A DNA stretch of 64,000 nt from M269 sp964640795 (GCA_964640795.1 CAZXIN010000001.1:248001-312000); one strand, 5' to 3'. Positions 1-9,682 are shown, counted from the stretch's first letter. Program-made: numbers and translations. The notes: generated by a model not told the origin, from the sequence alone.

Positions 1-491
1 GGAATGCCATATTCGTTTTCAAGGATGCCCCCGTCCTCATCAATGTTGAACAAGCTGAAAGGGTGATCATTGACAGGGGAACCTTTTAATACATAGATAG
101 GCATCTTTTGCATTAGCTCTTTCAGCTTTTCAGCTAGGGTCGACTTCCCACCGCCTACGGGGCCTAAAAGATACAAAATTTGTTTTTTCTCTTCTAGCCC
201 TTGAGCTGCGTGGCGAAGGTACGAGACGATTTGTTCAATGGATTCTTCCATGCCATAAAAATCATCAAATGCTGGGTAACGAGAGATAATGCGATTGGAA
301 AAGATGCGACTTAATGTGGCGTCTTGAGAGGTGTCCACCATCTCAGGTTCACCGATAGCCATAAGTAGCCTTTCGGCGGCGCTTGCATAGGCAGACTTAT
401 CTTCCTTGCATAGCTCTAAAAATTCATGAATGCTGAGTTCTTCTTCTTTATGTGACTCGTAGCGTTGCTGGTATTGCTCGAAAATGTTCAT
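1..491 (-). CDS. prkA: PrkA/YeaG-type serine protein kinase, N-terminal part (cut by window edge)
   Basis: About 163 N-terminal residues are visible, starting MNIFEQYQQRYESHKEEE at 491; the rest lies beyond the window's left edge. Seen: a P-loop GPVGGGKST near residue 136, inside the AAA-like domain that opens PrkA proteins, followed by a stretch (YVLKGSPVNDHPFSLFNIDE) typical of this family. PrkA/YeaG proteins are cytoplasmic, about 640 residues, and combine an AAA-like domain with a C-terminal kinase domain; they act in stress and stationary-phase adaptation and usually precede yeaH and spoVR-like genes. The start has a purine-rich GGAGG-like ribosome site just upstream on the minus strand. 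Confidence 0.9.
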   Translation of the reverse strand, partial: MNIFEQYQQRYESHKEEELSIHEFLELCKEDKSAYASAAERLLMAIGEPEMVDTSQDATLSRIFSNRIISRYPAFDDFYGMEESIEQIVSYLRHAAQGLEEKKQILYLLGPVGGGKSTLAEKLKELMQKMPIYVLKGSPVNDHPFSLFNIDEDGGILENEYGI

Positions 492-955
492 TTTCACCTC
501 CAGTCCGACAGTCAAAGGACATCGTTTTTTTGCGTGGTCCTACACTAAGATTAGTCGTATTTCAGTCTTACGTTATAAATATTTACCTTTTTTTGTTCTG
601 TTAACGTGCAGTTATCAAGGATTGTTAATCTTTGCTTATACTTTTTATCGTAAAGCTGGTTAAAAACTTAAAACATGTTTACTTAACTTAAGCTTAATTA
701 AATTTTTTACAATCATACTTTGGGAGCATATTTATACCAATTCGCCCAAATTTAAGACCTTATTGATAAGCTGAGATTGTTATAGCTATGTGGCTTTGTG
801 CCACTGTGGAAATTTGAAGCCAGCTGACTATTCCTGAATAAATTCGGTCTTATAGTTTCTGAAGTTATGATAGTAACTGTGAGATCGGTTTTAACCGGGA
901 ATGTTACTCGCCTATTATGTTGATTCGTATATACGTTTCTTCAATTAGTGAGCGG
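492..955. other. Intergenic region between prkA and the TetR gene
   Basis: 464 bases with no supported gene on either strand. The part next to 491 must hold the prkA promoter. The rest is AT-rich; I see no convincing hairpin terminator or repeat. Confidence 0.5.
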
Positions 956-1564
956 CTACGCTGCGTAATAGGTCAGAAACATTGCGACAGACGACTGAAT
1001 CGCTTCTTGTGCCTGTTCTTCTGAAGGGTATTGTCCAAAGCCCACAACTTGAGGCCAAAACGCTAACGATTTCAACATGCCGTAAAATTGAGAGGAAGCT
1101 ACGTCAATATCTTTGATAACGAGTTGTCCATCTTTTACGGCTTCTTGCAACCAGATGTCAAATCCATTATCGGATTCGTTGATTTGTGCATTGACCATCT
1201 CAATGGCTTCGGGGGAATGGAAACACTCTGCGAGTACTAAGCGCGATACTCGGATAAAATTATGAGACTTGAAAAGCCCCATTTGTTGCTCCGCTATGGC
1301 AATGAGTTGGGTTGATAAAGACTCATCCTTTCTGTAGGTACATTCGGTAGCTGCTATACATTCTTTCCACATGACGGCAGTTATGTCTTCAAATAGCATA
1401 TCTTTGCTAGGGAAGTGATTGTAAACAGTCCTTTTAGAGACATTAGCTGTCTTAGCGATTTGATCCATACTGGTTTTTTGGAAACCATGTGTATCGAATT
1501 CTTCAATAGCTGCTTTGACAATATCGTCGCGCTTTCGGTCGCTCAGTGTGCGTTTCTGTTGCAT
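956..1564 (-). CDS. TetR/AcrR-family transcriptional regulator
   Basis: 202 residues, the usual TetR length. The N-terminal helix-turn-helix is clear at about residues 25-50 (TSMDQIAKTANVSKRTVYNHF), followed by FPSKDMLFEDI, the standard TetR continuation. The C-terminal half is a helical ligand-binding domain with a TetR_C-like pattern (QFYGMLKSLAFWPQVVG). It is divergent from the hydrolase at 1681 and lies upstream of an RND efflux pair, the usual setting for a repressor of efflux or detoxification genes. A palindrome at 1635-1657 lies between the two starts and is a likely operator. The ligand is unknown. Confidence 0.9.
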   Translation of the reverse strand: MQQKRTLSDRKRDDIVKAAIEEFDTHGFQKTSMDQIAKTANVSKRTVYNHFPSKDMLFEDITAVMWKECIAATECTYRKDESLSTQLIAIAEQQMGLFKSHNFIRVSRLVLAECFHSPEAIEMVNAQINESDNGFDIWLQEAVKDGQLVIKDIDVASSQFYGMLKSLAFWPQVVGFGQYPSEEQAQEAIQSSVAMFLTYYAA

Positions 1565-1634
1565 TTTACATCTAAGTTATGCGTGTTTGTGTTATCTATT
1601 TTACACTCATGAGTTTACTTTTCAAATTTTGTAT

Positions 1635-1657
1635 GTAAACTAGTCAGTGTAGTTTAC
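1635..1657. promoter_or_regulatory. Candidate TetR operator
   Basis: A perfect 8-bp inverted repeat, GTAAACTA-N7-TAGTTTAC, centred between the divergent TetR gene (start 1564) and hydrolase gene (start 1681). A further GTTTAC-like half site lies at about 1611-1617. Position and symmetry fit a TetR dimer site; binding is inferred. Confidence 0.5.
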
Positions 1658-1680
1658 TTTTTGATTGTTGAAAATGAACA

Positions 1681-2817
1681 ATGACATACATTCTGACTAA
1701 TAGGTTGATTGCAGGAGCGCTTTTACTGATGAGCTATTCAACGATGGGGAACGATATGCTGAGCAAAGCGGATGATACAAAACACTTAGACGCCAGCCAC
1801 CGTGAAGAAGGGGCTTATATAAACGCGGACCGAAGTGTTAAACAAGACATGTCCAACTTGGGCAGCATTTTGAAGCGTTACTTGTTTGAAAAGCGCACTG
1901 ATCCTAAGCCCGATAAAGTTCCGTTGAAGTTAATCGACTCATCTAGCTTACATGCTGACGATGAGAACGCCCTGTATCGATTGGGGCATTCTTCGATTCT
2001 TTTGAAACTGGAAGAAAGTTTATGGCTGACAGATCCGGTTTTTTCTGAGCGAGCATCTTTTGCACAGTGGATAGGCCCTAAACGTTTTCACCCTGTGCCT
2101 GTTGATATTGAAAGTTTGGGTCAGATAGAAGGTATCATTATTTCGCACGATCATTATGACCATTTAGACGAACAGACTATCAAAACACTGAGTCATCAAG
2201 TGAACCATTTTATCGTGCCGCTGGGAGTTGATGAACACTTGAAAGCGTGGGGAGTGCCTGACGAAAAAATACATGCGTTAGATTGGTGGCAGAGTATTGA
2301 AATCAAAGGGGTTAAATTAACGGCAACACCCGCACAACACTTTTCTGGACGTGGCCTGTTTGATGGCAATGAGACGCTTTGGGCTTCATGGGTTATCAAA
2401 GCAAGTGAACACAATATATTTTTTAGTGGTGATTCTGGCTACTTTGATGGCTTTAAATTAATTGGAGAGCGTTTTGGACCATTTGATATCACATTAATGG
2501 AAACCGGCGCTTATGATAAAGATTGGGCTAACATTCATATGATGCCAGAAGAGAGCGTGCAAGCGCATATTGACCTGAAAGGTAACATTATGATGCCCAT
2601 TCACAATGGTACTTTTGATTTAGCCTTACACCCTTGGTATGAACCTTTTGAGCGTGTAGTTGCAGCTGCTAGGTCTAACAATGTCACTCTTGCAACACCG
2701 ATAATCGGCGAGGAAGTTGTTATTAATGACTATAATCTCAGCTCGCCTTGGTGGGGAGTCGACAGAAAAGCGTCCAAAACATTGACCGAAGCTGAGCTTG
2801 AAAAAGCAACACCATAG
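1681..2817 (+). CDS. Exported metallo-beta-lactamase-fold hydrolase (UlaG/NAPE-PLD-like)
   Basis: 378 residues with a hydrophobic N-terminus (residues 8-22) that looks like a Sec signal. The metallo-beta-lactamase metal ligands are all visible: HDHYDHLD at about 157-164, a His in TPAQHFSGRG near 220, Asp in FFSGDSGYF near 257 and His in MMPIHNGTF near 308. The pattern, with a preceding LGHSSILLKL and LTDPVFSERA, is that of the UlaG/N-acyl-phosphatidylethanolamine phospholipase D-like branch rather than true beta-lactamases. Divergent from the TetR gene and probably controlled by it. Substrate not predictable. Confidence 0.85.
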   Translation: MTYILTNRLIAGALLLMSYSTMGNDMLSKADDTKHLDASHREEGAYINADRSVKQDMSNLGSILKRYLFEKRTDPKPDKVPLKLIDSSSLHADDENALYRLGHSSILLKLEESLWLTDPVFSERASFAQWIGPKRFHPVPVDIESLGQIEGIIISHDHYDHLDEQTIKTLSHQVNHFIVPLGVDEHLKAWGVPDEKIHALDWWQSIEIKGVKLTATPAQHFSGRGLFDGNETLWASWVIKASEHNIFFSGDSGYFDGFKLIGERFGPFDITLMETGAYDKDWANIHMMPEESVQAHIDLKGNIMMPIHNGTFDLALHPWYEPFERVVAAARSNNVTLATPIIGEEVVINDYNLSSPWWGVDRKASKTLTEAELEKATP

Positions 2818-3106
2818 GAGCTGAATGGAATATTATAAAGATACTTTATTTGCTTTTGGAATATGCAATTGTCCTTGAATTGATACTCCAAGACACAACA
2901 TGAGTGAGCAATCATTCATTGAAGTGAAAAATTTCAATCTATACTAGAGCGTATAACTCAACACTCAAGTGTGACGATAATCAAGCATTTGGGGTAACAC
3001 TTTATGAGTACCGTTTCCGTCAGCTGAAACTTATTTGCAACCAGTTTTCATTGCGACAACACACACTGTGTTGCCTGCTTAAACAGATTTATTTTAGGGA
3101 CACACC

Positions 3107-4219
3107 ATGAGAAGTCATGTTAAATCGGCTGTTAGCCTTGTAGCCATTCTGCTTATCACAGCTTGCTCTGAGCCTGTGGAAACCAATACCGCACCACCGC
3201 CTGCTGAGGTAGATGTTAGCAAACCGATTGAAGCCGTTGTGACGCAATGGGATGAATACACAGGGCGATTTGGGGCAGTGGAACAAGTTGAAATTAGAGC
3301 CCGTGTTAGTGGCTATTTAGAAAAAACCAATTTCAAAGATGGGCAGACAGTGAGTAAAGGCGACACACTCTTTGTGATTGATCAAAGGCCTTTTAAAATC
3401 GCTTTGCAAAGTTCTGAATCTCGCCTCGATCTAGCTAAGAAAGAGCGTGATCGTGGTATTGACCTCCGGCGTAAGAACTCCATCTCTCAAGAAGAAGTCG
3501 ACCGTAGAACAAACGAATATGAATTGGCTTTAGCTGCCTATGAAAACGCCAAACTTGAAATGGAGTTTACTGAAGTTAAATCGCCAATCAACGGCGTTGT
3601 TTCTAGAGACTTTGTCAATGTGGGGAACTTAGTGACTGGCGGCGCATCGGGTGCGACACTGTTGACAACTGTTGTTTCTCTTGAACCTATACACTTCTAT
3701 TTTGATGCAGGAGAGCAAGATTTATTGAAGTACATTCGCCTGAATCAGAACGATAAACGTGAAAGTTCTCGAACTCATTCCAATCCTGTGCAAGTTAGGT
3801 TGCAGGACGAAGAAGAGTTCACCCATTTTGGTGTGATGGATTTTGTCGATAATCAGGTGGATCAAAGCACTGGCACTATCCAAGGTCGGGCGATACTGGA
3901 TAACCCTGGAGGTCATATACTTCCAGGTATCTTTGGTCGTATCCGTTTATTGTCTCAAGAAAATGTCGAAGTGATGTTAGTGCCAGATACCATTATTGGG
4001 ACAGATCAATCACGCAAATTTGTCTATACAGTTGATGCTGAAAATAAGGTTGGGCGTAAGTTTGTTGAATTGGGTGAATTGCACACGCCTGAGCTACGCG
4101 TAATAAAATCTGGTTTAGCAGCAAGTGACACCATTTTAGTGAATGGTTTAATGCGTGCTCGACCCGGTGCGGTGGTATCGCCTAACGTGGTTGATTTAGT
4201 CAATGAATATAGTTTCTAA
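3107..4219 (+). CDS. RND efflux periplasmic adaptor lipoprotein (MexE/AcrA family)
   Basis: 370 residues. The N-terminus ends in a lipobox (LLITAC, Cys near residue 20), so it is predicted to be a lipoprotein anchored in the inner membrane. It has the usual membrane-fusion order: lipoyl half (IEIRARVSGYLEKTNFKDGQ), a short alpha hairpin around residues 100-160 (RKNSISQEEVDRR), the second lipoyl half (EFTEVKSPINGVVSRD), then beta-barrel and membrane-proximal domains. A good ribosome site (AGGGA) precedes the ATG. It lies 15 bases before the RND pump gene, so the two form an operon and one pump. No outer-membrane factor gene is adjacent; a TolC-like partner is presumably elsewhere. Confidence 0.93.
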   Translation: MRSHVKSAVSLVAILLITACSEPVETNTAPPPAEVDVSKPIEAVVTQWDEYTGRFGAVEQVEIRARVSGYLEKTNFKDGQTVSKGDTLFVIDQRPFKIALQSSESRLDLAKKERDRGIDLRRKNSISQEEVDRRTNEYELALAAYENAKLEMEFTEVKSPINGVVSRDFVNVGNLVTGGASGATLLTTVVSLEPIHFYFDAGEQDLLKYIRLNQNDKRESSRTHSNPVQVRLQDEEEFTHFGVMDFVDNQVDQSTGTIQGRAILDNPGGHILPGIFGRIRLLSQENVEVMLVPDTIIGTDQSRKFVYTVDAENKVGRKFVELGELHTPELRVIKSGLAASDTILVNGLMRARPGAVVSPNVVDLVNEYSF

Positions 4220-4234
4220 CTGGGATTACAGCGT

Positions 4235-7200
4235 ATGAACATTTCTCAGTTTTTTATATCAAGGCCGAAGTTTGCCTCCGTGTTGGCCATTATTGTGCTG
4301 ATCATAGGTGGTTTGGCCTATCAAACATTGCCTATTGAGCAGTACCCTCAAGTGGCACCACCGACTATTGTTGTCAATGCTTCCTACCCCGGCGCTAATG
4401 CCGAAATCGCGGCAAAGACGGTAGCTACACCATTAGAGCAACAAATCAATGGTGTTGAAAATATGTTGTATATGTCGTCGCAATCGACAGCCGATGGTAA
4501 TGTCAGTATTACAGTCACCTTTAAATTAGGGACGGATCTAGACACTGCACAAGTACAAGTTCAGAACCGTGTTGCGGTTGCAGAGCCCAGATTGCCAGAA
4601 ACTGTTCAGCGTATCGGCATTACAACGGACAAAAATTCCCCTGATTTGATGTTAGTCGTTAATATGTTTTCCCCTGAGGGAACTTACGATCAGACTTACA
4701 TTGCCAACTACGTCACCCTGCAAGTACAAGACCGCTTAGCGCGAGTTGAAGGTGTTGGTAATATCCGTGTGTTCGGTGCTAGTCAATACTCAATGCGCGT
4801 TTGGTTAGACCCTGACCGAATAGCGTCTATTGATATGACTGCTTCGGAGGTCATTACAGCCTTACGCGGGCAAAATATTCAGGTTGCCAGCGGTAGCTTA
4901 AATAAGTCACCTGTTGTTAGCGGACAAACTGCCTTTGAGTTGAACGTTCAGACACAAGGTCGATTGGTAGAACCTGAACAATTTGAAAACGTGATTATCA
5001 AGAATACCGGTGGACGCATTGTGCGCCTGCGTGATGTTGGGCGTGTCGAGCTTGGCGCTGAAAGCTACGCAACGCGTGGTTATCTAGGTGACAAGAAAGC
5101 CATTGCGTTACCTATTTTTCAACGACCTGGGACCAATGCACTCGAAACAGCTGAAACGATTAAGAACATCATGGATGAGTTAGCGCTAAGTTTCCCGCCT
5201 GATCTCGAATACGATATCGCCTATAACCCAACCGAGTTCATTGCTGAATCAATACATGCGGTTGAGATTACTATATACGAAGCTGTTGGCTTGGTTATTT
5301 TGGTTATCATCGTTTTTCTACAAAACTGGCGGGCGGCGATTATTCCTATTATTGCCATCCCTGTTTCTTTGATTGGTACGTTTGCTGTCATGAGTGTTTT
5401 GGGCTTCTCCCTGAATAACCTTACGCTATTTGGATTAGTGCTGGCGATTGGTATTGTGGTCGATGATGCGATAGTTGTTGTTGAGAATATGGAACGTTTG
5501 ATGGCGCAAGGCAAGAAACCGATAGCGGCTGCACGCGAAACCATGGGAGAAGTCGGTGGTGCGGTGATGGCGATTGGTTTGGTGTTGGTTGCTGTGTTCT
5601 TACCGACCGCGTTCGTTGGTGGTATCTCTGGGCAATTCTATAGTCAGTTCGGTATCACTATTGCTGTTGCAACCTTGATTTCGGTGGCGGTATCTTTAAT
5701 TTTGAGTCCTTCCTTGTCGGCGGTTTTATTTAAGGAGCATAAAACGGATGATCATCAGAAAAGCGCTATCTCGAAGCTTGGAGATGGCTTTAATCGTTTT
5801 ATGGACAGAACATCAACAGCCTACGGTAAGTTAACGAGCAAGTTGGTACGGATTGGTTGGGTAATGTCCATTATATATATAGGTCTAATGGTCGGGGCTG
5901 GTTATCTGTTTAATGCTGTGCCTAAAGGCTTTATTCCTGCACAGGATCAAGGTTACCTTATCGTGAGTATTCAACTACCTTCTGGTGCGTCCTTATCGCG
6001 CACCGATGCCGTTGTTCAGGATGCCGTTGGCCGCTTATTGCAAACTGAAGGCATTGGCAATGCCGTTGCTTTTGCTGGGTTTTCTGGTGCGACCTTTACC
6101 AATGCGTCGAACTCAGCGGCGATATTTCCTATTATGACGTCGTTTGAAGAAAGGCAAAAACTAGGGCTCACCTTTGACCAGATTGTTGGCAATGTCAGGC
6201 AACAAATGGGGCAGATAAAAGAAGCTTTTGTTGTGGTTATCCCCCCGCCTTCTGTGCGTGGTGTTGGTAATGGTGGCGGGTTCAAAATGATGCTGGAAGA
6301 CAGAACAGGTAGAGGTTTACCTGTATTGGAGCAAGCCATGTGGCAGTTAGCCGGTGCCGCGAATCAAGCACCTGCTACGGAATCTGTATTTAGCTTTTTT
6401 GAAACCAATACGCCTCAACTATACGCTAATATCGACCGAGAACGTGTTGAGCGATTGGGTGTACCTGTGTCGGAAGTATTTAATGCATTGGAGGTGTACC
6501 TCGGGAGTAGCTTTGTTAATGACTTTAGTTACTTGGGTCGAACATTTAGGGTAACAGCACAAGCTGACGCGCCATTTAGGATGGAACCTGACGATATTGG
6601 GCGCATTCGTGTGCGTAACTCGTCAGGTGATATGGTGCCGTTAAGCTCAGTTGCTACATTTGAATATCAATCAGGGCCTTCACGTGTGCCAAGATACAAC
6701 CTGTATCCTGCGGCAGATCTTATCGGCAATGCCGCTCCTGGTTTCAGTTCTGGCGAGGCGATTGCGACGATGGAAAGGTTAGCAGCGGAAGTTCTACCAC
6801 AAGGGATTAGTTATGAATGGACAGAGTTGGCCTACCAAGAGCAAATAGCAGGGAACACAGCGACAATTGCCTTTGTGCTTGCCGTTGTTTTTGTATTTTT
6901 GCTATTGGTGGCACTGTATGAAAGCTGGACGTTGCCTCTGTCTGTTATCTTAATCGTACCCATGTGTTTATTGAGTGCTATCGGTGGCGTTTGGTTAATG
7001 GGAATGGACAACAATATACTGACTCAGGTTGGGTTGATTGTATTGGTAGGCTTGGCCAGTAAAAATGCGATATTGATTGTAGAGTTTGCACGTCACTTAG
7101 AGCAACAAGGTACGCCTTTGTATGATGCCGCGGTCGAAGCGTCTAAGCTGCGTTTACGTCCTATTTTAATGACGTCTTTTGCCTTTATTTTCGGGGTAGT

Positions 7201-7402
7201 GCCTTTAGCCATCCCTACAGGAGCCGGGGCCGAAATGAGACAAGCCTTGGGTGTTACGGTGTTTAGCGGCATGCTGGGGGTAACTTTCTTTGGATTGATC
7301 TTTACGCCAGTTTTTTATGTGTTATGCCGTAAACTGTCCATGTTAGTGAAAGGCCAAAAGTTAGATGCAGAAGGTCGAGTGCCGGTTATTGTAAAAGAAT
7401 AG
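4235..7402 (+). CDS. RND multidrug efflux pump, inner-membrane transporter (HAE1/MexF-AcrB family)
   Basis: 1055 residues, full length for the family. It opens with the classic NISQFFISRPKFASVLAI first membrane helix. The pattern of 12 membrane helices with two large periplasmic loops is visible. The proton-relay acidic pair is present in helix 4 (AIGIVVDDAIVVVENMER). The HAE1 motifs GFIPAQDQGYL and SRVPRYNLYPAADLIG are present, the latter typical of the MexF/AcrB branch. Organised with the adaptor at 3107 and followed by a strong terminator at 7414. It would use the proton gradient to expel amphiphilic drugs or toxins through a TolC-type channel. Confidence 0.95.
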   Translation: MNISQFFISRPKFASVLAIIVLIIGGLAYQTLPIEQYPQVAPPTIVVNASYPGANAEIAAKTVATPLEQQINGVENMLYMSSQSTADGNVSITVTFKLGTDLDTAQVQVQNRVAVAEPRLPETVQRIGITTDKNSPDLMLVVNMFSPEGTYDQTYIANYVTLQVQDRLARVEGVGNIRVFGASQYSMRVWLDPDRIASIDMTASEVITALRGQNIQVASGSLNKSPVVSGQTAFELNVQTQGRLVEPEQFENVIIKNTGGRIVRLRDVGRVELGAESYATRGYLGDKKAIALPIFQRPGTNALETAETIKNIMDELALSFPPDLEYDIAYNPTEFIAESIHAVEITIYEAVGLVILVIIVFLQNWRAAIIPIIAIPVSLIGTFAVMSVLGFSLNNLTLFGLVLAIGIVVDDAIVVVENMERLMAQGKKPIAAARETMGEVGGAVMAIGLVLVAVFLPTAFVGGISGQFYSQFGITIAVATLISVAVSLILSPSLSAVLFKEHKTDDHQKSAISKLGDGFNRFMDRTSTAYGKLTSKLVRIGWVMSIIYIGLMVGAGYLFNAVPKGFIPAQDQGYLIVSIQLPSGASLSRTDAVVQDAVGRLLQTEGIGNAVAFAGFSGATFTNASNSAAIFPIMTSFEERQKLGLTFDQIVGNVRQQMGQIKEAFVVVIPPPSVRGVGNGGGFKMMLEDRTGRGLPVLEQAMWQLAGAANQAPATESVFSFFETNTPQLYANIDRERVERLGVPVSEVFNALEVYLGSSFVNDFSYLGRTFRVTAQADAPFRMEPDDIGRIRVRNSSGDMVPLSSVATFEYQSGPSRVPRYNLYPAADLIGNAAPGFSSGEAIATMERLAAEVLPQGISYEWTELAYQEQIAGNTATIAFVLAVVFVFLLLVALYESWTLPLSVILIVPMCLLSAIGGVWLMGMDNNILTQVGLIVLVGLASKNAILIVEFARHLEQQGTPLYDAAVEASKLRLRPILMTSFAFIFGVVPLAIPTGAGAEMRQALGVTVFSGMLGVTFFGLIFTPVFYVLCRKLSMLVKGQKLDAEGRVPVIVKE

Positions 7403-7413
7403 CTATGATTGGG

Positions 7414-7454
7414 CAGCCATTGTGCTTTAACAACACAGTGGCTGTTTGTTTCTA
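7414..7454 (+). terminator. Rho-independent terminator after the RND operon
   Basis: An 11-bp stem (CAGCCATTGTG / CACAGTGGCTG, one G-T pair) with a 9-base loop, followed by TTTGTTTCT. It lies 12 bases after the stop of the pump gene. Confidence 0.8.
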
Positions 7455-7560
7455 TAACTAAAGCTTCAACCATAACCTTTTTAGGATATTTAGTAACTTT
7501 CCATAGTATTTTCTCAAGCCAATTTAAATTGGGTATAGCTAGCACTAAATTCTCGTGCGG

Positions 7561-7664
7561 ATATAACTTTGAGCTAAGGCGCATATATGCGGGCTAAAAT
7601 TAAAAATAGCTCGCAAATTGGTGTCCGGCTCCGACTGGAGTGAAGCTGATTTGTTTTGTTATAC
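7561..7664 (-). repeat. Integron attC site (last in the array)
   Basis: Read on the minus strand, it runs from R'' (GTATAAC at 7664-7658) to R' (GTTATAT at 7567-7561), about 104 bp. The interior has the same TTTGTT...TGAAGCTGATT and GTCCGGCTCCGACTGGAG type of blocks as the other sites of this array. The stop codon of the adjacent cassette gene lies inside R''. Confidence 0.7.
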
Positions 7665-7802
7665 ACAATTTTCCTGAGTCGGCGGCCATCGGCAAGGGTT
7701 TTGTCGCAATGCCATGTACTCGTAATTTGCATACACGCTAGCATAAAACAATAAGATTAATGTCAGTACGGTTGAAGCTGAAACTAACCATTTCTCTCGC
7801 AT
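7659..7802 (-). CDS. Small cassette-encoded membrane/secreted protein
   Basis: 47 residues if started at MREKWLVSASTV (7802). An upstream ATG at 7883 would give 74 residues but adds a sequence that looks unlike a normal N-terminus. It has one hydrophobic segment (residues 6-24) followed by a short tail with two Cys (NPCRWP, ENCV). It could be a signal peptide or a single membrane anchor. It ends within the R'' box of the attC site at 7561-7664, the expected place for a cassette gene. No family recognised. Confidence 0.45.
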   Translation of the reverse strand: MREKWLVSASTVLTLILLFYASVYANYEYMALRQNPCRWPPTQENCV

Positions 7803-8035
7803 TCCACAGATGATTAAGTGGCAGAAATTGATTACAAAAAGTCTGAAATCAAGATTCCCCAACTCCCCGACCAAACACCGCATCCAAAATGAATACTCTT
7901 CTCAGTGAAAAAGAATCCATCACTTGAATAGTGAATGAATGCGGTGGTGCTAGCTTGAACCAGAGCATAAATTGCAGATAACAGAAGTATGATTCATTGA
8001 CGTTTTAAAAATGTATCTGAGATGCTGACCATTGT

Positions 8036-8130
8036 GTAGAACGTTTCAGCTAAACAGCTGATAAAAACTGGCTATATTCGCGCGAAGCGCCAGCCAATGA
8101 GTAGCTGTCTGGTTGAGTTGTTTGTTATAT
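8036..8130 (-). repeat. Integron attC site (divergent variant)
   Basis: On the minus strand: R'' ATATAAC at 8130-8124, then a different stem sequence (GGCTGGCGCTTCGCGCG), and R' GTTCTAC at 8042-8036. The cassette that follows it begins GTTCTACACA and its distal R'' reads TGTATAAC, so the two boxes pair with one mismatch, as expected for the ends of one cassette. Its interior differs from the other sites, so this is a second attC type. Confidence 0.65.
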
Positions 8131-8370
8131 TTAAATAGCACTTATGGAGTCAACCACACAACCATTGTGTAGTCGTTGACTATCATTTACTTGAACTTCT
8201 ACCTGTTGACCAGACGCTTTAGCGGCAAGAATAATACTAATAATGGTAGGGTTGTTATCTGGTATATAAATAATAATTCCAAGAGATCCAACCGATGGAC
8301 AATTGCCAATGGCATTTACGCCTTTTAATCTTAGCCACGATGCTCCAGCGACAACTCCGCCGTGCTCAGA
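8131..8370 (-). pseudogene. 5'-truncated integron cassette gene
   Basis: An open frame of 79 codons ends (TAA at 8133-8131) immediately against the R'' box of the attC at 8036-8130. It has no start codon: an in-frame TAG lies just upstream (8373-8371). The visible product begins SEHGGVVAGASWLRLKG, contains a VGSLGIIIYIP strand and ILAAKASGQQVEVQV, and ends NGCVVDSISAI. The ILAAKASGQ and Cys-near-the-end pattern resembles the end of the cassette protein at 12733 (ALAALASGKK ... DGSCNSAAAIEI). I read it as a cassette gene whose first part was lost. Confidence 0.55.
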
Positions 8371-8686
8371 CTACACAAAAACTCCCTGTCACTTTCTACT
8401 CTAAACATCCTGTTGTCATGAACATTTAGTCTAATGCTAAAGAGCATATTATTACTATTACTGAAGAGTAATATGTCTCTGTATATTTAAGGTCAAAGTA
8501 ACACCGAATCGCTCTTTTTCCTGAACTTAATTAGGTAGGACAAAGACAGATTTTTGTGACTGATTTAGCGCTTTCCTCGAGCATTTTACGTTATAATTTT
8601 GTTATAGCTTTGTGCTTCTTTATTGATATTTATGAAATCCATATCAAGTTATGGTAAATATTCATATCAACAAAAAGGATATTTTT
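8371..8686. other. Gene-free junction between cassette remnant and plus-strand block
   Basis: 316 bases, very AT-rich, with no supported gene. A TATAAT box at 8592-8597 may be the -10 of the plus-strand operon starting at 8687, but I see no matching -35. The left end of the inserted plus-strand block must lie in here. Confidence 0.4.
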
Positions 8687-9682
8687 ATGAAATTTATTTC
8701 CTCGAATTTTTTAGTCATTTTCATTCTAGCAATCTCTTATAGCCCTCCTTCCTTGAGTGATGACTTATTTGAAGAAGCTAGTGACGAATTAAAGGAGTTA
8801 GCTGAAAGGCAAAACCATGAATACTTAATTAAGCAGTTGTACTGGACAAAAAATCACAAATTCTTAATTTTAAACGCAGATACAATGGATGATGATGAAA
8901 TAGAGATTTCTTTCTTTGACGACGAATCAATTGAGTTTGAATTGAAAGAACGCAGAGACAGGCAATATGGCATTGTATGGAATGGTGAAAGTGAAGACTT
9001 AAAAGAAAACTACTATGAAACATTAGACATAGAAAGTTTAGCACAGAATGATAAAGAGGTATTTCAGAGGTTAGCAGATAGCCATTCAAACATCCGTATT
9101 TACACAGGCATTATTCAAGAATTCCAAGATGGAGGCGGTAATTTTTATTACATAGATAAACAAAGTGACTGGAGGGATAATGTTGACTTAACAATAGCCT
9201 CAAATAATAACCCGAGAGAATTTACCATTGCCAATGTACGATTTACGGATTTACTAACCAATAAAAAGTACAGCATCAAGCATCTCAAGAATACGCCTAG
9301 TGTGCACCTATTAACAGAAATTGATCAAGAGAAGTCTCAATACTCTCGGCTCGATCAACCAGCAAGAAATGCACGTGATAAACAAGTTGAAAAGAGCCAA
9401 GAAGAGTACTTTAGGTACCTTAGGAAGAATGGATTAGAGCATTTAACAATTGCGCCAGATCCCGAGGAATTAAGAAGACAGCATTATGAATCAATGAAAC
9501 AGAACCTAATGCGAACTGAAAATGCTACTCGAAGAGCACGTTCTTATGCGGTACTAAGAAACATGGCTGGAACTACTGAGGATTCGCTCACTCTGGAGGA
9601 AATCGAACAAATAATCAAAGAGGTTGACGAGCACTATAAAAATAGGAATGAACAATTGGATAACAATGGTCAGGGAAATTAA
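8687..9682 (+). CDS. Secreted protein resembling a metallopeptidase pro-domain
   Basis: 331 residues from the ATG at 8687, which has an AGGAT ribosome site; the longer frame from 8651 lacks one. A signal peptide is clear (residues 3-24, ending SLSDD). Residues about 50-150 show a beta-rich stretch (IEISFFDDESIEFELKERR ... YGIVWNGES ... GGNFYYIDKQ) laid out like the N-terminal pro-domain that many bacterial reprolysin-like peptidases carry in the same polypeptide. The C-terminal third is charged and helical. It sits 10 bases before a metzincin gene that has no pro-domain of its own, so it may act on that enzyme in trans. Function is inferred; no family is assigned with certainty. Confidence 0.55.
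   Translation: MKFISSNFLVIFILAISYSPPSLSDDLFEEASDELKELAERQNHEYLIKQLYWTKNHKFLILNADTMDDDEIEISFFDDESIEFELKERRDRQYGIVWNGESEDLKENYYETLDIESLAQNDKEVFQRLADSHSNIRIYTGIIQEFQDGGGNFYYIDKQSDWRDNVDLTIASNNNPREFTIANVRFTDLLTNKKYSIKHLKNTPSVHLLTEIDQEKSQYSRLDQPARNARDKQVEKSQEEYFRYLRKNGLEHLTIAPDPEELRRQHYESMKQNLMRTENATRRARSYAVLRNMAGTTEDSLTLEEIEQIIKEVDEHYKNRNEQLDNNGQGN

Noticed and set aside
5221..6339. Minus-strand frames of about 107 codons inside the RND pump gene
   Set aside because: They lie fully inside a clear, conserved gene, without ribosome sites or family features.
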